Numbered from the stretch's first letter, positions 42,141 to 51,783 are shown. The stretch: DNA of 64,000 nucleotides from Fibrobacteria bacterium (GCA_025360005.1 JANYDA010000030.1:1-64000), one strand, 5' to 3'. A program made the numbers and translations. The notes: generated by a model not told the origin, from the sequence alone.

Positions 42141-44951
42141 ATGCTAATTTTCACCCCCAAGCGGAACCCGTTGCTGTTACCCTCAGTGCTTCTGACGGCC
42201 CTGGCCCTGATGTTTTGCGAGCCCGGGAAGTCCCTGGACCCCACGCCGGCCCCGGTGATAACGCCCGCGGATACCGGCAAGGTCGCCAAGATCGAGTTGA
42301 TCGCTGCGCCCGCCAGCGTATTGCCCACCGATACGGCGACCGTATCCGTGGCGGTTTCCGACACCGCTACCGGCACAGCCATCAAAGGGGCCCGGCTTTC
42401 CATCACCAGCACCCAGTTCTCCATCCTGTCCGCTTCTTCCAATACCTTATTCGCCCTGGATTCGGTTCCGGATGACGGTAAGGTCACCTTCCGGATAGCC
42501 GGCAGCACGCCGGGCACCGGTACTGTTAACGTGCGGGTTACCTCCGGCAACAAGATCCGCAGCCTTTCCATCCCGGTCATCATCACGGAGAAGCCGGTGC
42601 CCCCCAAGGTGGTGGAAACCCTGCCCAAGACGGTGGCGGCCAAGGAGACCACCATGGTAGCGTTCACCATCGTCGATTCGGCCCAAGAAAAACCCCTGGC
42701 CAACGCCGTAATCACCTTGACCAGTTCCAATTATTCCGTGTTCGCTGCGAAGGGATCGGACACCACGTCCACGGACACCACCGGGCCGGACGGCAAGGTC
42801 GCCTACCGCATCTACACGGATGTCAAGGATGGCGCCGGAACCTTGCAGGTTAAAGTCAAAACGGCGGCCGGCATCAGCCGCGCGGTGTCGTACACATTGC
42901 AGATAACCCAGGACTCCGCCCAGGACAGGCCTCGTAAGATGGTCTTTACCGCGCTTCGATCCAGTCTGCGGGCGGACGGCACCGATTCCACCGAACTGCG
43001 CGTGCTCGTCAAGGATGACAACAACAATCCGCTATCCGGCGAAAAGCTGACCTTCACCGCCACCGGCGGCGTGGTCCGCGCTTCTGCGATTACGGATTCA
43101 TGGGGCACCGCTGCCACCGTGCTGAAATCCGAACGGGTCAACAAATCCGTCATCGTTACCGCCACCCTGGAAAAGACCGGGGCCACGGCCCAGCAGACGG
43201 TTTCCTTCGACGGCGTGACCATTTCCATCCTGCCCTCCAAGCACGTGCTCATGAAGGACAGCATCGACCCGATAGTCTTTGAATTGCGCGACGGCGGCAA
43301 CGTCCCCATGTCCGGGGATTCGGTGGAGATCATCGCCCGCGGGGCCTACAAAGGCTTCGACCTGAAAGGACCCGACTCCCTGTTGATCGTCACGGATACC
43401 AAGGGCCAATATCATACCAGCATCTCCAGCGACAAGGCCCAGGATATCATCGTCGTGGCCAAAGCCTTGGGCGCGCGCTCGGAGGACACCGTCACCTATT
43501 CCAACAAGATCCTGGCCCTCACCGCCTCCAAGGCCAGCCTAAGCGGCGACGGAACCGACCAAATGACGATCACGGCAACCCTGAGGAACGGTTCCAACGA
43601 AGCCATCAGCGATGCGGAAGTGCGTTGGACCACCACTTTCGGATCCTTCCCCACCACGCCCTTCACGTCTACCGACGGAAGCGGCAAGACCAGCATCGCG
43701 TTGCAGAGCCCGCACGGTTCCGGCATGGCCATCGTGAACGTCGAAGCCTATAGCAAGGACAACGGTTCGCGGGTGTTGGCGGCCAGCGGGAACATCAGCA
43801 TACCGATCACCGGCCTGAAAGTGGCGCGCTTGGTTTTAACGGTGACTCCGGACAACATTCCCGTCAAAACCGGACAGACCCGCTTGGTGGCGCAGGCTTT
43901 CGACAGCTCCAATAATTACATGGCCGGGGTGCTGGTGGGATTCAAGATGGTAAAAGGAGCCGGCGGCGGCGATGAAAGCATTACGCCTCCGGTCGACTAT
44001 ACCAAGGCCGGCCAGGCCGAAGCCACCTTCAAAGCCGGCGGGGTCATCAGCCTGTACCGAGGCGTCAAGTTGGCGGCCGTGGCGCTCGACATCTCCGGCG
44101 CGGACACCCTGGTGATAGCATCCTCGGATACCATCGGCCTGACGGTTTCCGGCCCGCCCAACCGTATCAGCGTGGGCGTGAACATCCTCAAGGGCGAGAA
44201 TCCCAATGACGGAACCTTCTCCCTGCCGGCCGCGGCCGTGGTCACCGACGTGAACGGAAACCTGGTGGCGGACGGAACTCCGGTCAACTTCAGCACCACT
44301 CCCACGGCGGCCTATTATTTCGGGGAGAGCTGGAAACCCAGCAACGATTGGCCCTATTACATGCTGGGCGATACCGTTTGGTACCGCTTGCCCTGGTCCG
44401 ACTACAACAACAATAAAAAGCTGGACCCCGATGAAGAGCTCAGCTCATTCGATTTGACCCGCAGCAAGCCCGCGCGCGGAGAAGACCGGGATGGAAATGG
44501 CGTCATCAATTTCCCTCCGGAAACCTTCATCGATCTGAACGGTAACGGAGTCTGGGACTCGGCCAACGCGGAACCCCTGGTCCAGGGCCCTACGGATACG
44601 TCCAGGGCCGCCCCCGGGTTCGTCGATTTCAACAAGAACGGGAAACGGGATACCGTAGAGTTTTTCTATGACTATAACGGGGACGGCAAATGCCAATGCG
44701 CCGGCCAGAGGGACGCGCAGGGTAACCTGTACGAGACGACTTATTTCGGGAGCACGGCCAACCATCCGTTCCCGGGCGAGGCCTCCGTGGGCATCCCCCG
44801 CTCCATCAACACCGAGGGCGGCAAGGCCACCACCAAGATCACCTACGTGCAATCCATGGCGCGGCACGTGGAGGTAAGGGTCACGGCGGAATCCAACGGC
44901 ATCCAATCCTTCGTGGACGTATGGCTGCCCATCGTTTCGGACAGCAAGTGA
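42141..44951 (+). CDS. Secreted Ig-like (Big_1/invasin-type) repeat protein with EF-hand-like loops
   Basis: 936 residues from the ATG at 42141 (AAGGAG 6 nt upstream). The hydrophobic export signal ends near ALMFCEPG; Phe at -1 makes it a poor lipobox. The body is a string of about six bacterial Ig-like domains with the Big_1 pattern (TDTATVSVAVSDTATGTAIKGA, ADGTDSTELRVLVKDDNNNPL, GDGTDQMTITATLRNGSNEAI, and conserved D-G-(K/T)-(V/A/T) turns). At about 750-850 the last domain is interrupted by five Asp/Asn-rich loops (DRDGNGVIN, DLNGNGVWD, DFNKNGKRD, DYNGDGKCQ, DYNNNKKLD) resembling EF-hand/dockerin-type calcium loops. A surface adhesin or structural role is likely. The barrel gene follows 7 nt downstream. 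Confidence 0.85.
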   Translation: MLIFTPKRNPLLLPSVLLTALALMFCEPGKSLDPTPAPVITPADTGKVAKIELIAAPASVLPTDTATVSVAVSDTATGTAIKGARLSITSTQFSILSASSNTLFALDSVPDDGKVTFRIAGSTPGTGTVNVRVTSGNKIRSLSIPVIITEKPVPPKVVETLPKTVAAKETTMVAFTIVDSAQEKPLANAVITLTSSNYSVFAAKGSDTTSTDTTGPDGKVAYRIYTDVKDGAGTLQVKVKTAAGISRAVSYTLQITQDSAQDRPRKMVFTALRSSLRADGTDSTELRVLVKDDNNNPLSGEKLTFTATGGVVRASAITDSWGTAATVLKSERVNKSVIVTATLEKTGATAQQTVSFDGVTISILPSKHVLMKDSIDPIVFELRDGGNVPMSGDSVEIIARGAYKGFDLKGPDSLLIVTDTKGQYHTSISSDKAQDIIVVAKALGARSEDTVTYSNKILALTASKASLSGDGTDQMTITATLRNGSNEAISDAEVRWTTTFGSFPTTPFTSTDGSGKTSIALQSPHGSGMAIVNVEAYSKDNGSRVLAASGNISIPITGLKVARLVLTVTPDNIPVKTGQTRLVAQAFDSSNNYMAGVLVGFKMVKGAGGGDESITPPVDYTKAGQAEATFKAGGVISLYRGVKLAAVALDISGADTLVIASSDTIGLTVSGPPNRISVGVNILKGENPNDGTFSLPAAAVVTDVNGNLVADGTPVNFSTTPTAAYYFGESWKPSNDWPYYMLGDTVWYRLPWSDYNNNKKLDPDEELSSFDLTRSKPARGEDRDGNGVINFPPETFIDLNGNGVWDSANAEPLVQGPTDTSRAAPGFVDFNKNGKRDTVEFFYDYNGDGKCQCAGQRDAQGNLYETTYFGSTANHPFPGEASVGIPRSINTEGGKATTKITYVQSMARHVEVRVTAESNGIQSFVDVWLPIVSDSK

Positions 44952-44958
44952 GGGTGGC

Positions 44959-45771
44959 ATGAAACGTCGCATTTCCATCCTGCCCCTGTTGGTCCCGGCT
45001 TTGGGTCTTTGTTTCCCCCCCGGGGCGCCGATGTCCGATTTCGGGCCGTCGCAGGTTTCCCTGTCCGCCTTCTTCGATCATAGCGGACAGGATCTTTTCA
45101 GTGACGAGGATCAGACGGCTTCCGTCCTCAATTCAACGGGACTGAGCCTGGACTACGGTCCCTGGCAATGCCTGCAGTTCGGGCTCTTCGGCGGCGTCAC
45201 GGAGTTCGACGTGGCCCTGCCGGATTCCCGCCTGGGGGACACCGCCGCCTTCGCGTACAACTCGGATTATACCTTTTCCGGAGGCGCGTCTCTAAAGCTC
45301 GCCACGCCCCGCTTCGCATCCGGGACCACGCGCCTGGTGGCATTCGGATCCTTGACATATATCAACAGCAAGGATGTGCCGGGGAACTCCAAAACCGGAT
45401 TGATATACGATGGCGGAGCCTCCATCCAATACCTGTTCCTCGATCGCATCAACCTGGTGCTGGGCGGGGAATTCTACACCGTATACGGGGATCAGAAACG
45501 CGCGTCGGACGGGCGGATGCAGCCCTTCGGCACCTCCAATCCTTCCGGGTTGGTCGATTATTTCCGGGGGCTGGTGGGTCTGGAATATTATTTCAAAGGC
45601 AAGAACCACCCGTTCCTCAGCATCGCCTTCCGCCCCACCGGCAATATCGGATGGCAGGATCAGCTTGGGTTGCGCAACGCTTCCATCTCCGTATCCCTAG
45701 GGGCCATGGCGACCTTGGGCAAGGAAAAGCAGGATACCGGCGACGAGGATGCCGGCATGATCGATCAATAG
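44959..45771 (+). CDS. Predicted outer-membrane beta-barrel protein
   Basis: 270 residues with a signal peptide (about 1-24) and roughly ten amphipathic strands (LGLFGGVTEFDVAL-type alternation; YTFSGGASLKLATP, LVAFGSLTYINSK, RGLVGLEYYFKGKN, ISVSLGAMATLG). The C-terminal 12 residues are acidic and not a typical barrel end, so the last strand may lie before them. The start is 7 nt after the Ig-like gene stop, so the two are co-transcribed. The barrel may anchor or export the Ig-like protein (inference only). Confidence 0.72.
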   Translation: MKRRISILPLLVPALGLCFPPGAPMSDFGPSQVSLSAFFDHSGQDLFSDEDQTASVLNSTGLSLDYGPWQCLQFGLFGGVTEFDVALPDSRLGDTAAFAYNSDYTFSGGASLKLATPRFASGTTRLVAFGSLTYINSKDVPGNSKTGLIYDGGASIQYLFLDRINLVLGGEFYTVYGDQKRASDGRMQPFGTSNPSGLVDYFRGLVGLEYYFKGKNHPFLSIAFRPTGNIGWQDQLGLRNASISVSLGAMATLGKEKQDTGDEDAGMIDQ

Positions 45772-45821
45772 CCTGAGCCGCCGGCGCCATTGGGGAAACC
45801 GGGGGAGGGGAAACCTGCCGG

Positions 45822-46925
45822 TTACCCGTTATTGAGGAGCCAATCCTCTACCACGTCCAGGAACAATTCCCCGTCCCGCTTCCCGCATTCGATCAATTCC
45901 TTGGCGTATTCGCCGTCGAACAGCAGGTAACTCAGGAGTTCCGAGGAAATCCAGCCGCCGAAAAGGTAGCGCAGGGTCTTGGGGAAGCGCTTGCGGTACT
46001 TGGCGGCGATGAGGCTGAAATCCAGCATCGGCCCCACGCGGCACAGGTCGATGACGCGCACGTCGCGGTCCGCCTCGTTGACCTTGGTGGCCAACAGGTT
46101 GATGCGGTTCATGAATTGGGAATCGATATCCACCGCGTCCAGGAACATGGAGTCCAGCATGGTGGCGGCGATGCGGCCTAAGGTGGGGGCCACGTCCGTC
46201 TTCTGCTGGTAGGAGTCGCCGCGCAGGCTGATATTGATGATGCGTTCCGCGCCCAGTCGGATGGCGGCATTCAGCGGCGTCATGTTGCGCAGGGAGCCGT
46301 CGCCGTAATAATGCTTGTCCATGACCACGGGAGGGAAGATGAGGGGGACCGCACAGGAAGCCATGATATGTTCCGTGGTCAGCGAGGTGCGCACGCCGCG
46401 GACGGTGGGCCGCTCCCAGGAGGGGCATACTTCCCGGGTCTGGAAAAACGTGACGTTCTTCATATCCGTATAGTCGAAGCAGCTCAGGGCCAGGGAATGG
46501 TCCGGCAAGGTGCGCAGGCGCTGTTGCACCTGGCCCATATCGGTGTTGCGGCGCAGGAAGTCGTGCAAGGGCGCCGTATTCAGCATGGCGTTGACCAGGG
46601 AGGTTTCCGACCCGTGGTTGCGCTGGTGGCGCGAGGATCGCAGCAGGCGCATCAGGTTCTTCACCACCGCCTTTAGATCCGATTCAAAAATCTGATCCGG
46701 GGTGAGGGTGGACCAGATATGCGTGATGGCTTCCACTCCGCTGGCGTAGTTGGGGGCCGATTGCATCAGGCGCACGGCGTTGATGGCCCCGGCGGAAACG
46801 CCCACGATGATCTCGATCTGCCCGTTGCGGCGGAAGATATCCTGCCAGGCGCTGAGGATGCCGGCCTGGTATGCGCCCCGGGCCCCGCCTCCGCTCAAGA
46901 TCAATGCGACCTTTTTCCTGGCCAT
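45822..46925 (-). CDS. Patatin-like phospholipase
   Basis: 367 residues from the ATG at 46925, which places the oxyanion motif SGGGARGAYQAG at the very N-terminus as in the family; a start 12 codons upstream is possible. The catalytic dyad is S44 in GVSAGA and D209 in YYGDGSLRN. There is no signal peptide, so it should be cytosolic, like RssA/YlbK-type proteins, unless secreted by a patatin-specific route. The likely reaction is hydrolysis of fatty acyl esters of membrane lipids. The PBP gene ends 33 nt upstream on the same strand. Confidence 0.92.
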   Translation of the reverse strand: MARKKVALILSGGGARGAYQAGILSAWQDIFRRNGQIEIIVGVSAGAINAVRLMQSAPNYASGVEAITHIWSTLTPDQIFESDLKAVVKNLMRLLRSSRHQRNHGSETSLVNAMLNTAPLHDFLRRNTDMGQVQQRLRTLPDHSLALSCFDYTDMKNVTFFQTREVCPSWERPTVRGVRTSLTTEHIMASCAVPLIFPPVVMDKHYYGDGSLRNMTPLNAAIRLGAERIINISLRGDSYQQKTDVAPTLGRIAATMLDSMFLDAVDIDSQFMNRINLLATKVNEADRDVRVIDLCRVGPMLDFSLIAAKYRKRFPKTLRYLFGGWISSELLSYLLFDGEYAKELIECGKRDGELFLDVVEDWLLNNG

Positions 46926-46957
46926 CTTATCCGTCCGTCCCGCGCGCGACCATGCTG

Positions 46958-48325
46958 TCAAGCCGCCCGGTAAGCCACTACCGCGCTGCGCTGCTTTTGG
47001 GCGCGTATGCGGGCCGCCTTTTCATGGGCGAGGAGCCAATCTCGGATCAGCAATGCCGCCAATTGGCTGGCGTGGATGCTGGAGTATTCCCGATGCACGA
47101 GCATGATGGAAAAGGCCAGGCCCTGGGAAGGTTCTTCCTTCAATTTCACATAGCCGATGAACCAGTCGAAACGGCCGCGGGTTTCCTCGCCGTCCAGCGA
47201 TCCGGTCTTGCCGCCCGCTTCGATCTTTTCCAAATGGGCGGCCTTGAGCACGGAGTGGAAACCCTTGCGCGCGGTACCGGTGCGCACGGTGGCCTGCATA
47301 AAGCCTTGCAGCCTGGGGAGGTTCTCCGCGGAGACGAACCGGCAGCCGGTGTCCGGAGCCGGCGGGATATGTTTTCCGGTCGCGAGTTCCAGGATGGTTT
47401 GCGAGAAAGGGCAGGCGCGCAAGCGGCCGTCATCGCCCGCGCCGCGCGCGATTTCCAGGGCATGCCAGGGTGAGATGGTGGTCTTGGCCGTAAAGCCGCA
47501 GGAGGCTTCCGCCAGCGGGAATCCCGAATCCGGGAATTCGATATGGCTCTTGGCCACGCAGGATGGCAGCAGCGCCTGATTGAAACCCATGTGCGCGGCC
47601 GTGCTCCGCAAGGCGCCGGGACCCATGGAAAGGCCCAGCATGCCGAAAGCGGGATTCACGGATTTGGAGAAGGCTTCCTCCAGGGTGATCTTAGGGTAAT
47701 GGCGGCCTTCCGTCTTCAATTGGCGCTTATACAAGGTATGATAGCCTCCCAATTGGGGGATGCTATCCGTCAATTCCTTGGCCTTGCATTCCAGCGCCGC
47801 AGTGGCGGTCAGGATTTTAATCAGGGATGCGGCCGGGAAACCGCCTCCGCCGTAGGCGAGCTTGGGGGTGGCCGTGATCAAACTATCCTGCCGTTCCCCC
47901 ATGGCCAGTACATGGCCCGAGCGCAAATCCGCGATCATGATGACGCCGGTTTCCGGACGGTAGCGTTGCAGGTATACGTTGATCCTGGCGTTCAGGAGCG
48001 AGTCCGGAGCGTAGTCCGCTTCCATGGCGTTGCCCTGGTAGCTGAAGGTGTCCGGCCGCGGGTAGTTGCGCATGGGAGCTTGCCACTCCAAGGCGGCGGA
48101 AACCAAGATGGGCCCTGTGCCGATGGGCTGGATCGCCGCCGTCATATCCTTTTGCGGCGGGGCTGGGGCGGGCAAGGCTTCCGGCTTGGTAGGCGCGATG
48201 GCCGCTTTGCCGGTGCGCGTATCCTTGGCGGGGTCCGCAGCTTGGATCAGGGATGGCCCCGCATGCGCATGCCCGGAAAATTTCTTGAGGGCGAGCAAGG
48301 CCGCGGCGATGCATAGAAGGCCCAA
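46958..48325 (-). CDS. Penicillin-binding protein transpeptidase-domain protein
   Basis: At least 455 residues. The transpeptidase fold has S167-L-I-K (FPAASLIKI), the SVN triad (SKSVNPAFG) and the K-T-G box in GGKTGSLDG. A long Pro/Ala-rich linker joins it to a membrane anchor. It lacks a class A glycosyltransferase domain and the class B dimerisation domain, so it is a compact D,D-transpeptidase-like or carboxypeptidase-like enzyme. The TTG start at 48325 lies inside the anchor helix. The same frame continues upstream through a basic segment to CTG 48412 or ATA 48418, where a GGAGGA ribosome site lies 7 nt away. The real start is therefore probably upstream at a rare codon. Patatin follows. 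Confidence 0.87.
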   Translation of the reverse strand: MGLLCIAAALLALKKFSGHAHAGPSLIQAADPAKDTRTGKAAIAPTKPEALPAPAPPQKDMTAAIQPIGTGPILVSAALEWQAPMRNYPRPDTFSYQGNAMEADYAPDSLLNARINVYLQRYRPETGVIMIADLRSGHVLAMGERQDSLITATPKLAYGGGGFPAASLIKILTATAALECKAKELTDSIPQLGGYHTLYKRQLKTEGRHYPKITLEEAFSKSVNPAFGMLGLSMGPGALRSTAAHMGFNQALLPSCVAKSHIEFPDSGFPLAEASCGFTAKTTISPWHALEIARGAGDDGRLRACPFSQTILELATGKHIPPAPDTGCRFVSAENLPRLQGFMQATVRTGTARKGFHSVLKAAHLEKIEAGGKTGSLDGEETRGRFDWFIGYVKLKEEPSQGLAFSIMLVHREYSSIHASQLAALLIRDWLLAHEKAARIRAQKQRSAVVAYRAA

Positions 48326-48488
48326 GCCCGCCAGGATTTGGCTGCGCCGGTTTTTCCGTCCCGGATGCGTGGACCGTTGGCGATAAGGCCCGCCGAAATC
48401 ATAACGCTGCAGTTTTATGGCACAATCCTCCGGGCAATCGAACGCCGCGCAGCGGTTAGGGATCCAGGCGCGATGCTTTCAGTTTATG

Positions 48489-48508
48489 ATTTTTCCGGTC
48501 GGAAAAAT
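48489..48508 (-). terminator. AT-rich hairpin after orn
   Basis: An 8-bp perfect stem (ATTTTTCC / GGAAAAAT) with a GGTC loop lies 23 nt downstream of the orn stop and before the PBP gene. The T tract is part of the stem, so termination is possible but uncertain. Confidence 0.4.
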
Positions 48509-48530
48509 AGGAATAAATGCCCGGGACTCC

Positions 48531-49109
48531 CTATGCGGAAGGCTGTCCGGCCGCGGGCAAGACGTTGGGCAAGACGCCGGACAAAAAGAAGGAGCGGCGA
48601 TAATAGCGGAGCTCCTCCAGGGACTCGCGGATATCGGCGAGGGCCAGATGGGTTTCCTTTTTGGCGAGCGGAGGCAGATTGGGATACCAGCGCCGCGCCA
48701 ATTCCTTGATGGAGCTGACATCGATGATGCGATAGTGAAAGTACTTGTTCAAGTCCGGCATCAAGCGATCGAGAAAGCGGCGATCCTGCCAGACGGAGTT
48801 GCCGCAGAGCGGGGACGTCTTGGCTTTGCAATGCAGGGCCACGAACTCTAGGGTTTTCTTCTCCGCGGAAGCCACCGTTTCCGCGGATGCGCGTACGCGA
48901 TCCAACAAACCGGAGCTGCCATGATGGCTTTGGTTCCATTCATCCATCAGGCTCAGCACGGCCTCCGGCTGGTGTACCGCCAGGTTGGGCCCTTCCGCTA
49001 TGATGTTCAGTTCCGAATCGGTGACCAAGGTAGCGATCTCCAGAATCTGGTCCTTTAACGGGTCCAGGCCCGTCATTTCCATGTCCACCCAGACCAGGTT
49101 GTTTTCCAC
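48531..49109 (-). CDS. orn: Oligoribonuclease
   Basis: 192-residue DEDDh 3'-5' exoribonuclease that removes the last di- to pentanucleotides of RNA decay and, in many bacteria, degrades pGpG from cyclic di-GMP. Exo [12 protein letters not shown] (D9, E11), the family block [18 protein letters not shown] and the C-terminal [17 protein letters not shown] with the catalytic His/Asp are all present. The length is typical, with about 10 extra residues at the C-terminus. The gene is divergent from fabF with 89 bp between them. Confidence 0.95.
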   Translation of the reverse strand: MENNLVWVDMEMTGLDPLKDQILEIATLVTDSELNIIAEGPNLAVHQPEAVLSLMDEWNQSHHGSSGLLDRVRASAETVASAEKKTLEFVALHCKAKTSPLCGNSVWQDRRFLDRLMPDLNKYFHYRIIDVSSIKELARRWYPNLPPLAKKETHLALADIRESLEELRYYRRSFFLSGVLPNVLPAAGQPSA

Positions 49110-49198
49110 TTTCCGCCCCTTTTCCTATCTTTTCTAGCCGCCAAACGCCTTTGCGGATGCGGTGGGTGGTAAACATAGCAAGGCCTGCAAGGGACAAA

Positions 49199-50443
49199 AT
49201 GGACAAGCATAGAGAAGTGGTCATCACCGGAATGGGGGTAGCCAGCCCGTTGGGGCATTCCCCGGAAACCTTTTTCGCCAACCTGTTGGAAGGCCGCTCC
49301 GGGATTTCGAACATAACGCGCTTCGACACTTCCGCTTACGCGGTTCATTTCGCGGGCGAGATCAAGGAATTCGACGGCTCCGCCTATTTCGACGCCAAGG
49401 AAATCGGGCGCACCAGCCGCTTTATCCAATACATGGTTCATGCGGCCATGACCGCGGTGCAAAACTCCGGATTGAACGGCGGCAAATTGGATATCACACG
49501 CGCCGGTATGGTGCTGGGCTCCGGCATGGGCGGCATCGAAGTATTCTCGGAGAACGCGGCCGTGCTGGATTCCAAAGGACCCAGGCGCGTGTCCCCCTTT
49601 TTCATCCCCATGTCCATCACCAATATGGCCAGCGGCATGGTGGCCATGCGGCTGGGCTGGCGGGGACCCAATTGGTCCGTATCTTCCGCCTGCGCCACCG
49701 GCAACCACGCCTTCGGAAGCGCCGCGGATCAGATCCGCCTGGGGCGAGCCGATGTGATGCTGGCGGGCGGGGCGGAAGAGGCCGTTTGCGCCGCCTCCCT
49801 CTCCGGTTTCGCGAGCATGCGGGCATTGTCCCGCCGCAATGACGATCCCGCCACGGCTTCCCGCCCGTTCGATTCCGATCGGGACGGGTTTGTGCTGGGC
49901 GAAGGCGCGGGCGTGCTGGTGCTGGAAGCGCGCGAACATGCGGAACGGCGCGGCGCCAGGATCCTGGGGGTGCTGCGGGGATTCGGAAATAGTTGCGATG
50001 CCTACCATATGTCCGCGCCTCTGGAAACGGGGGAGGGCGTTTGCCAGGCCATCGAGATGGCGATCCAGGAAGCGGGCGTTCCCAAATCGGAGATCGGCGT
50101 CGTTAACGCCCATGCCACCTCTACGCCGCTAGGGGACGTGGCCGAGGTAAGGGCCTTGGGCAAGGTGTTCGGCGATCATCTCAAGTCGATGAAGGTGCAT
50201 TCGACCAAGTCCATGACCGGGCATTTATTGGGCGGGGCCTCCGCCATCGAAGCCGTGGCGCTGATCATGACTTTGAATTCCGGCGACGTGCATCCCACCA
50301 TCAATGTGGTGAACCAGGATCCGGAAATCCGGATCGATTGCGTGCCGAACAAGCGCTCGCGCACTTCGGCGCGGTTCGGGATCAGCAACAGCTTCGGGTT
50401 CGGGGGGCACAATTCGTGCATCGTGATCGAAAAGGGCGCATAG
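49199..50443 (+). CDS. fabF: Beta-ketoacyl-ACP synthase II
   Basis: 414-residue KAS II elongating acyl-ACP with malonyl-ACP in fatty-acid synthesis. The catalytic triad is complete: C165 in SSACATGNHAFG, H305 in NAHATSTPLGD and H342 in KSMTGHLLGG, with K337. The start ATG 49199 gives MDKHREVVITGMGVASPLG, the usual N-terminus; upstream in-frame codons are not family-like. No acpP or fabG is adjacent. A strong shared terminator separates it from the convergent fba. Confidence 0.96.
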   Translation: MDKHREVVITGMGVASPLGHSPETFFANLLEGRSGISNITRFDTSAYAVHFAGEIKEFDGSAYFDAKEIGRTSRFIQYMVHAAMTAVQNSGLNGGKLDITRAGMVLGSGMGGIEVFSENAAVLDSKGPRRVSPFFIPMSITNMASGMVAMRLGWRGPNWSVSSACATGNHAFGSAADQIRLGRADVMLAGGAEEAVCAASLSGFASMRALSRRNDDPATASRPFDSDRDGFVLGEGAGVLVLEAREHAERRGARILGVLRGFGNSCDAYHMSAPLETGEGVCQAIEMAIQEAGVPKSEIGVVNAHATSTPLGDVAEVRALGKVFGDHLKSMKVHSTKSMTGHLLGGASAIEAVALIMTLNSGDVHPTINVVNQDPEIRIDCVPNKRSRTSARFGISNSFGFGGHNSCIVIEKGA

Positions 50444-50518
50444 TTCCGGAATTCCTGCTCCGCGGCGTGCGGGAAAGTTCCCTGACGGGACATTAGCAAA
50501 ACGCGAATCCCGAAAATG

Positions 50519-50552
50519 AAAAAGACCCCGAGGTTTCCCCCGGGGTCTTTTT
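50519..50552. terminator. Bidirectional terminator between fabF and fba
   Basis: A 12-bp perfect stem (AAAAAGACCCCG / CGGGGTCTTTTT) with a 10-nt loop has A and T runs on both sides, suited to end both convergent transcripts. Confidence 0.93.
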
Positions 50553-50598
50553 GCGATTTCATGATCAACCGCCTGGCTAGGCGGCCGGGACCGCTTCC

Positions 50599-51627
50599 TT
50601 AAGCGCTGAACAGGGTTTTACCGGACGACTTTAAATCGTCGCAGGCTTCCTTGATACGCTTGGCCATGCCCTTTTCGCCGGCTTTGAGATAGGAGCGGGG
50701 ATCGTAGGCTTTCTTGTTGCCCACTTCGCCGTCGATCTTGAGGACGCCATCGTAGTTCTTGAAGAAGTGTTCCGCAATGGGGCGGGTGAAGGTGTACTGG
50801 GTATCCGTGTCCACGTTCATCTTGATGACGCCGTATTCCAGGGTCTCGGCGATTTCCTCTTTGCTGGAGCCGGAGCCGCCGTGGAAGACCAGGTCGAAGC
50901 GGGCGTTGAACTTGGATTTGAGGGCGTCCTGGCCTTCTTTAAGGATGATGGGCTTGAGCTTGACGTTGCCCGGCTTGTACACGCCATGCACGTTGCCGAA
51001 AGTGGCGGCGAACATGTAGCGGCCGCCCGGAACCGTACTCAGGGCCTTGTACACCTCCAGCATATCTTCCGGAGTGGTGTAGAGCTTGTCCGCAGCGACG
51101 CCGGAAGTGTCATGGCCATCCTCTTCGCCGCCGACCACGCCGGCCTCCACTTCCAGGATGATCTCGTTCTTGGCGCACAGGGCCATCAGTTCCTTGGCGA
51201 TCTTCATGTTGGCGTCGATGGCCAATTCCGAACCATCGAACATATGGCTGTTGAAGAGGTTCTTCTCGCCTTTGGCGCGGCGGCGTTCCGTCTCGGCGAT
51301 GAGGGGTTTGAGGAAGGTATCCACCTTCTTGGGCTGGCAATGATCGGTATGCAGCGCGATGTATACGTTGTACTTGGCGGCCATCAAGTGCACATGGTTG
51401 GCCAGGGAGATGGCGCCGATCACCATGTCTTTGACGCCGGTGCCGGAAGCATGTTCGCCGCCGCCGGTGGAAACCTGGATGATGCCGTCGGACTTCGCTT
51501 CGGCGAAGCCGGCCAGGGCCGCGTTGGCGGTCTCCATGCTGGAAACGTTGATGGCCGGGTAGGCGTACTTGTTCTTGTTGGCGCTGTCCAACATCTTGTT
51601 ATAGGTTTTGAAATCCACTATCGGCAT
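50599..51627 (-). CDS. fba: Class II fructose-bisphosphate aldolase
   Basis: 342-residue zinc-dependent aldolase (fructose-1,6-bisphosphate to DHAP plus glyceraldehyde-3-phosphate). Metal and catalytic residues are visible: H93-x-D95-H96 (ALHTDHC), the Glu-rich loop EVEAGVVGGEEDG, the zinc His in FGNVHGVYKPGN, and LVFHGGSGSS with NVDTDTQYTF. This pattern is that of the class IIA (FbaA) group. AAGGAG lies 8 nt before the ATG and a good promoter lies further upstream. It is monocistronic and lies far from gap-pgk-tpiA. Confidence 0.96.
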   Translation of the reverse strand: MPIVDFKTYNKMLDSANKNKYAYPAINVSSMETANAALAGFAEAKSDGIIQVSTGGGEHASGTGVKDMVIGAISLANHVHLMAAKYNVYIALHTDHCQPKKVDTFLKPLIAETERRRAKGEKNLFNSHMFDGSELAIDANMKIAKELMALCAKNEIILEVEAGVVGGEEDGHDTSGVAADKLYTTPEDMLEVYKALSTVPGGRYMFAATFGNVHGVYKPGNVKLKPIILKEGQDALKSKFNARFDLVFHGGSGSSKEEIAETLEYGVIKMNVDTDTQYTFTRPIAEHFFKNYDGVLKIDGEVGNKKAYDPRSYLKAGEKGMAKRIKEACDDLKSSGKTLFSA

Positions 51628-51669
51628 TGCTCGGCTCCTTCTCGGCGATATGACTTTGAGTAGGCGGTA

Positions 51670-51698
51670 AATTTACATTGGACCCGGGATAAGTGCAA
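51670..51698 (-). promoter_or_regulatory. Sigma70-like promoter of fba
   Basis: On the minus strand TTGCAC (51698-51693) and TAAATT (51675-51670) are 17 bp apart, about 43 nt before the ATG. The -35 box is identical to that of gap. Confidence 0.6.
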
Positions 51699-51783
51699 GC
51701 TCCGGGCCTTGTATGGCCGGGCTTTCACGGCTTTTCCCACCGGACGCGCGGGACGGAAACTTTTAATTTTTAGTTTTGCCTGG

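Noticed and set aside
45792-45823. Direct repeat GGGGAAACC twice and an AACCGG/CCGGTT hairpin between convergent genes
   Set aside because: Short and imperfect, with no T run; not strong enough to call a terminator or repeat element.
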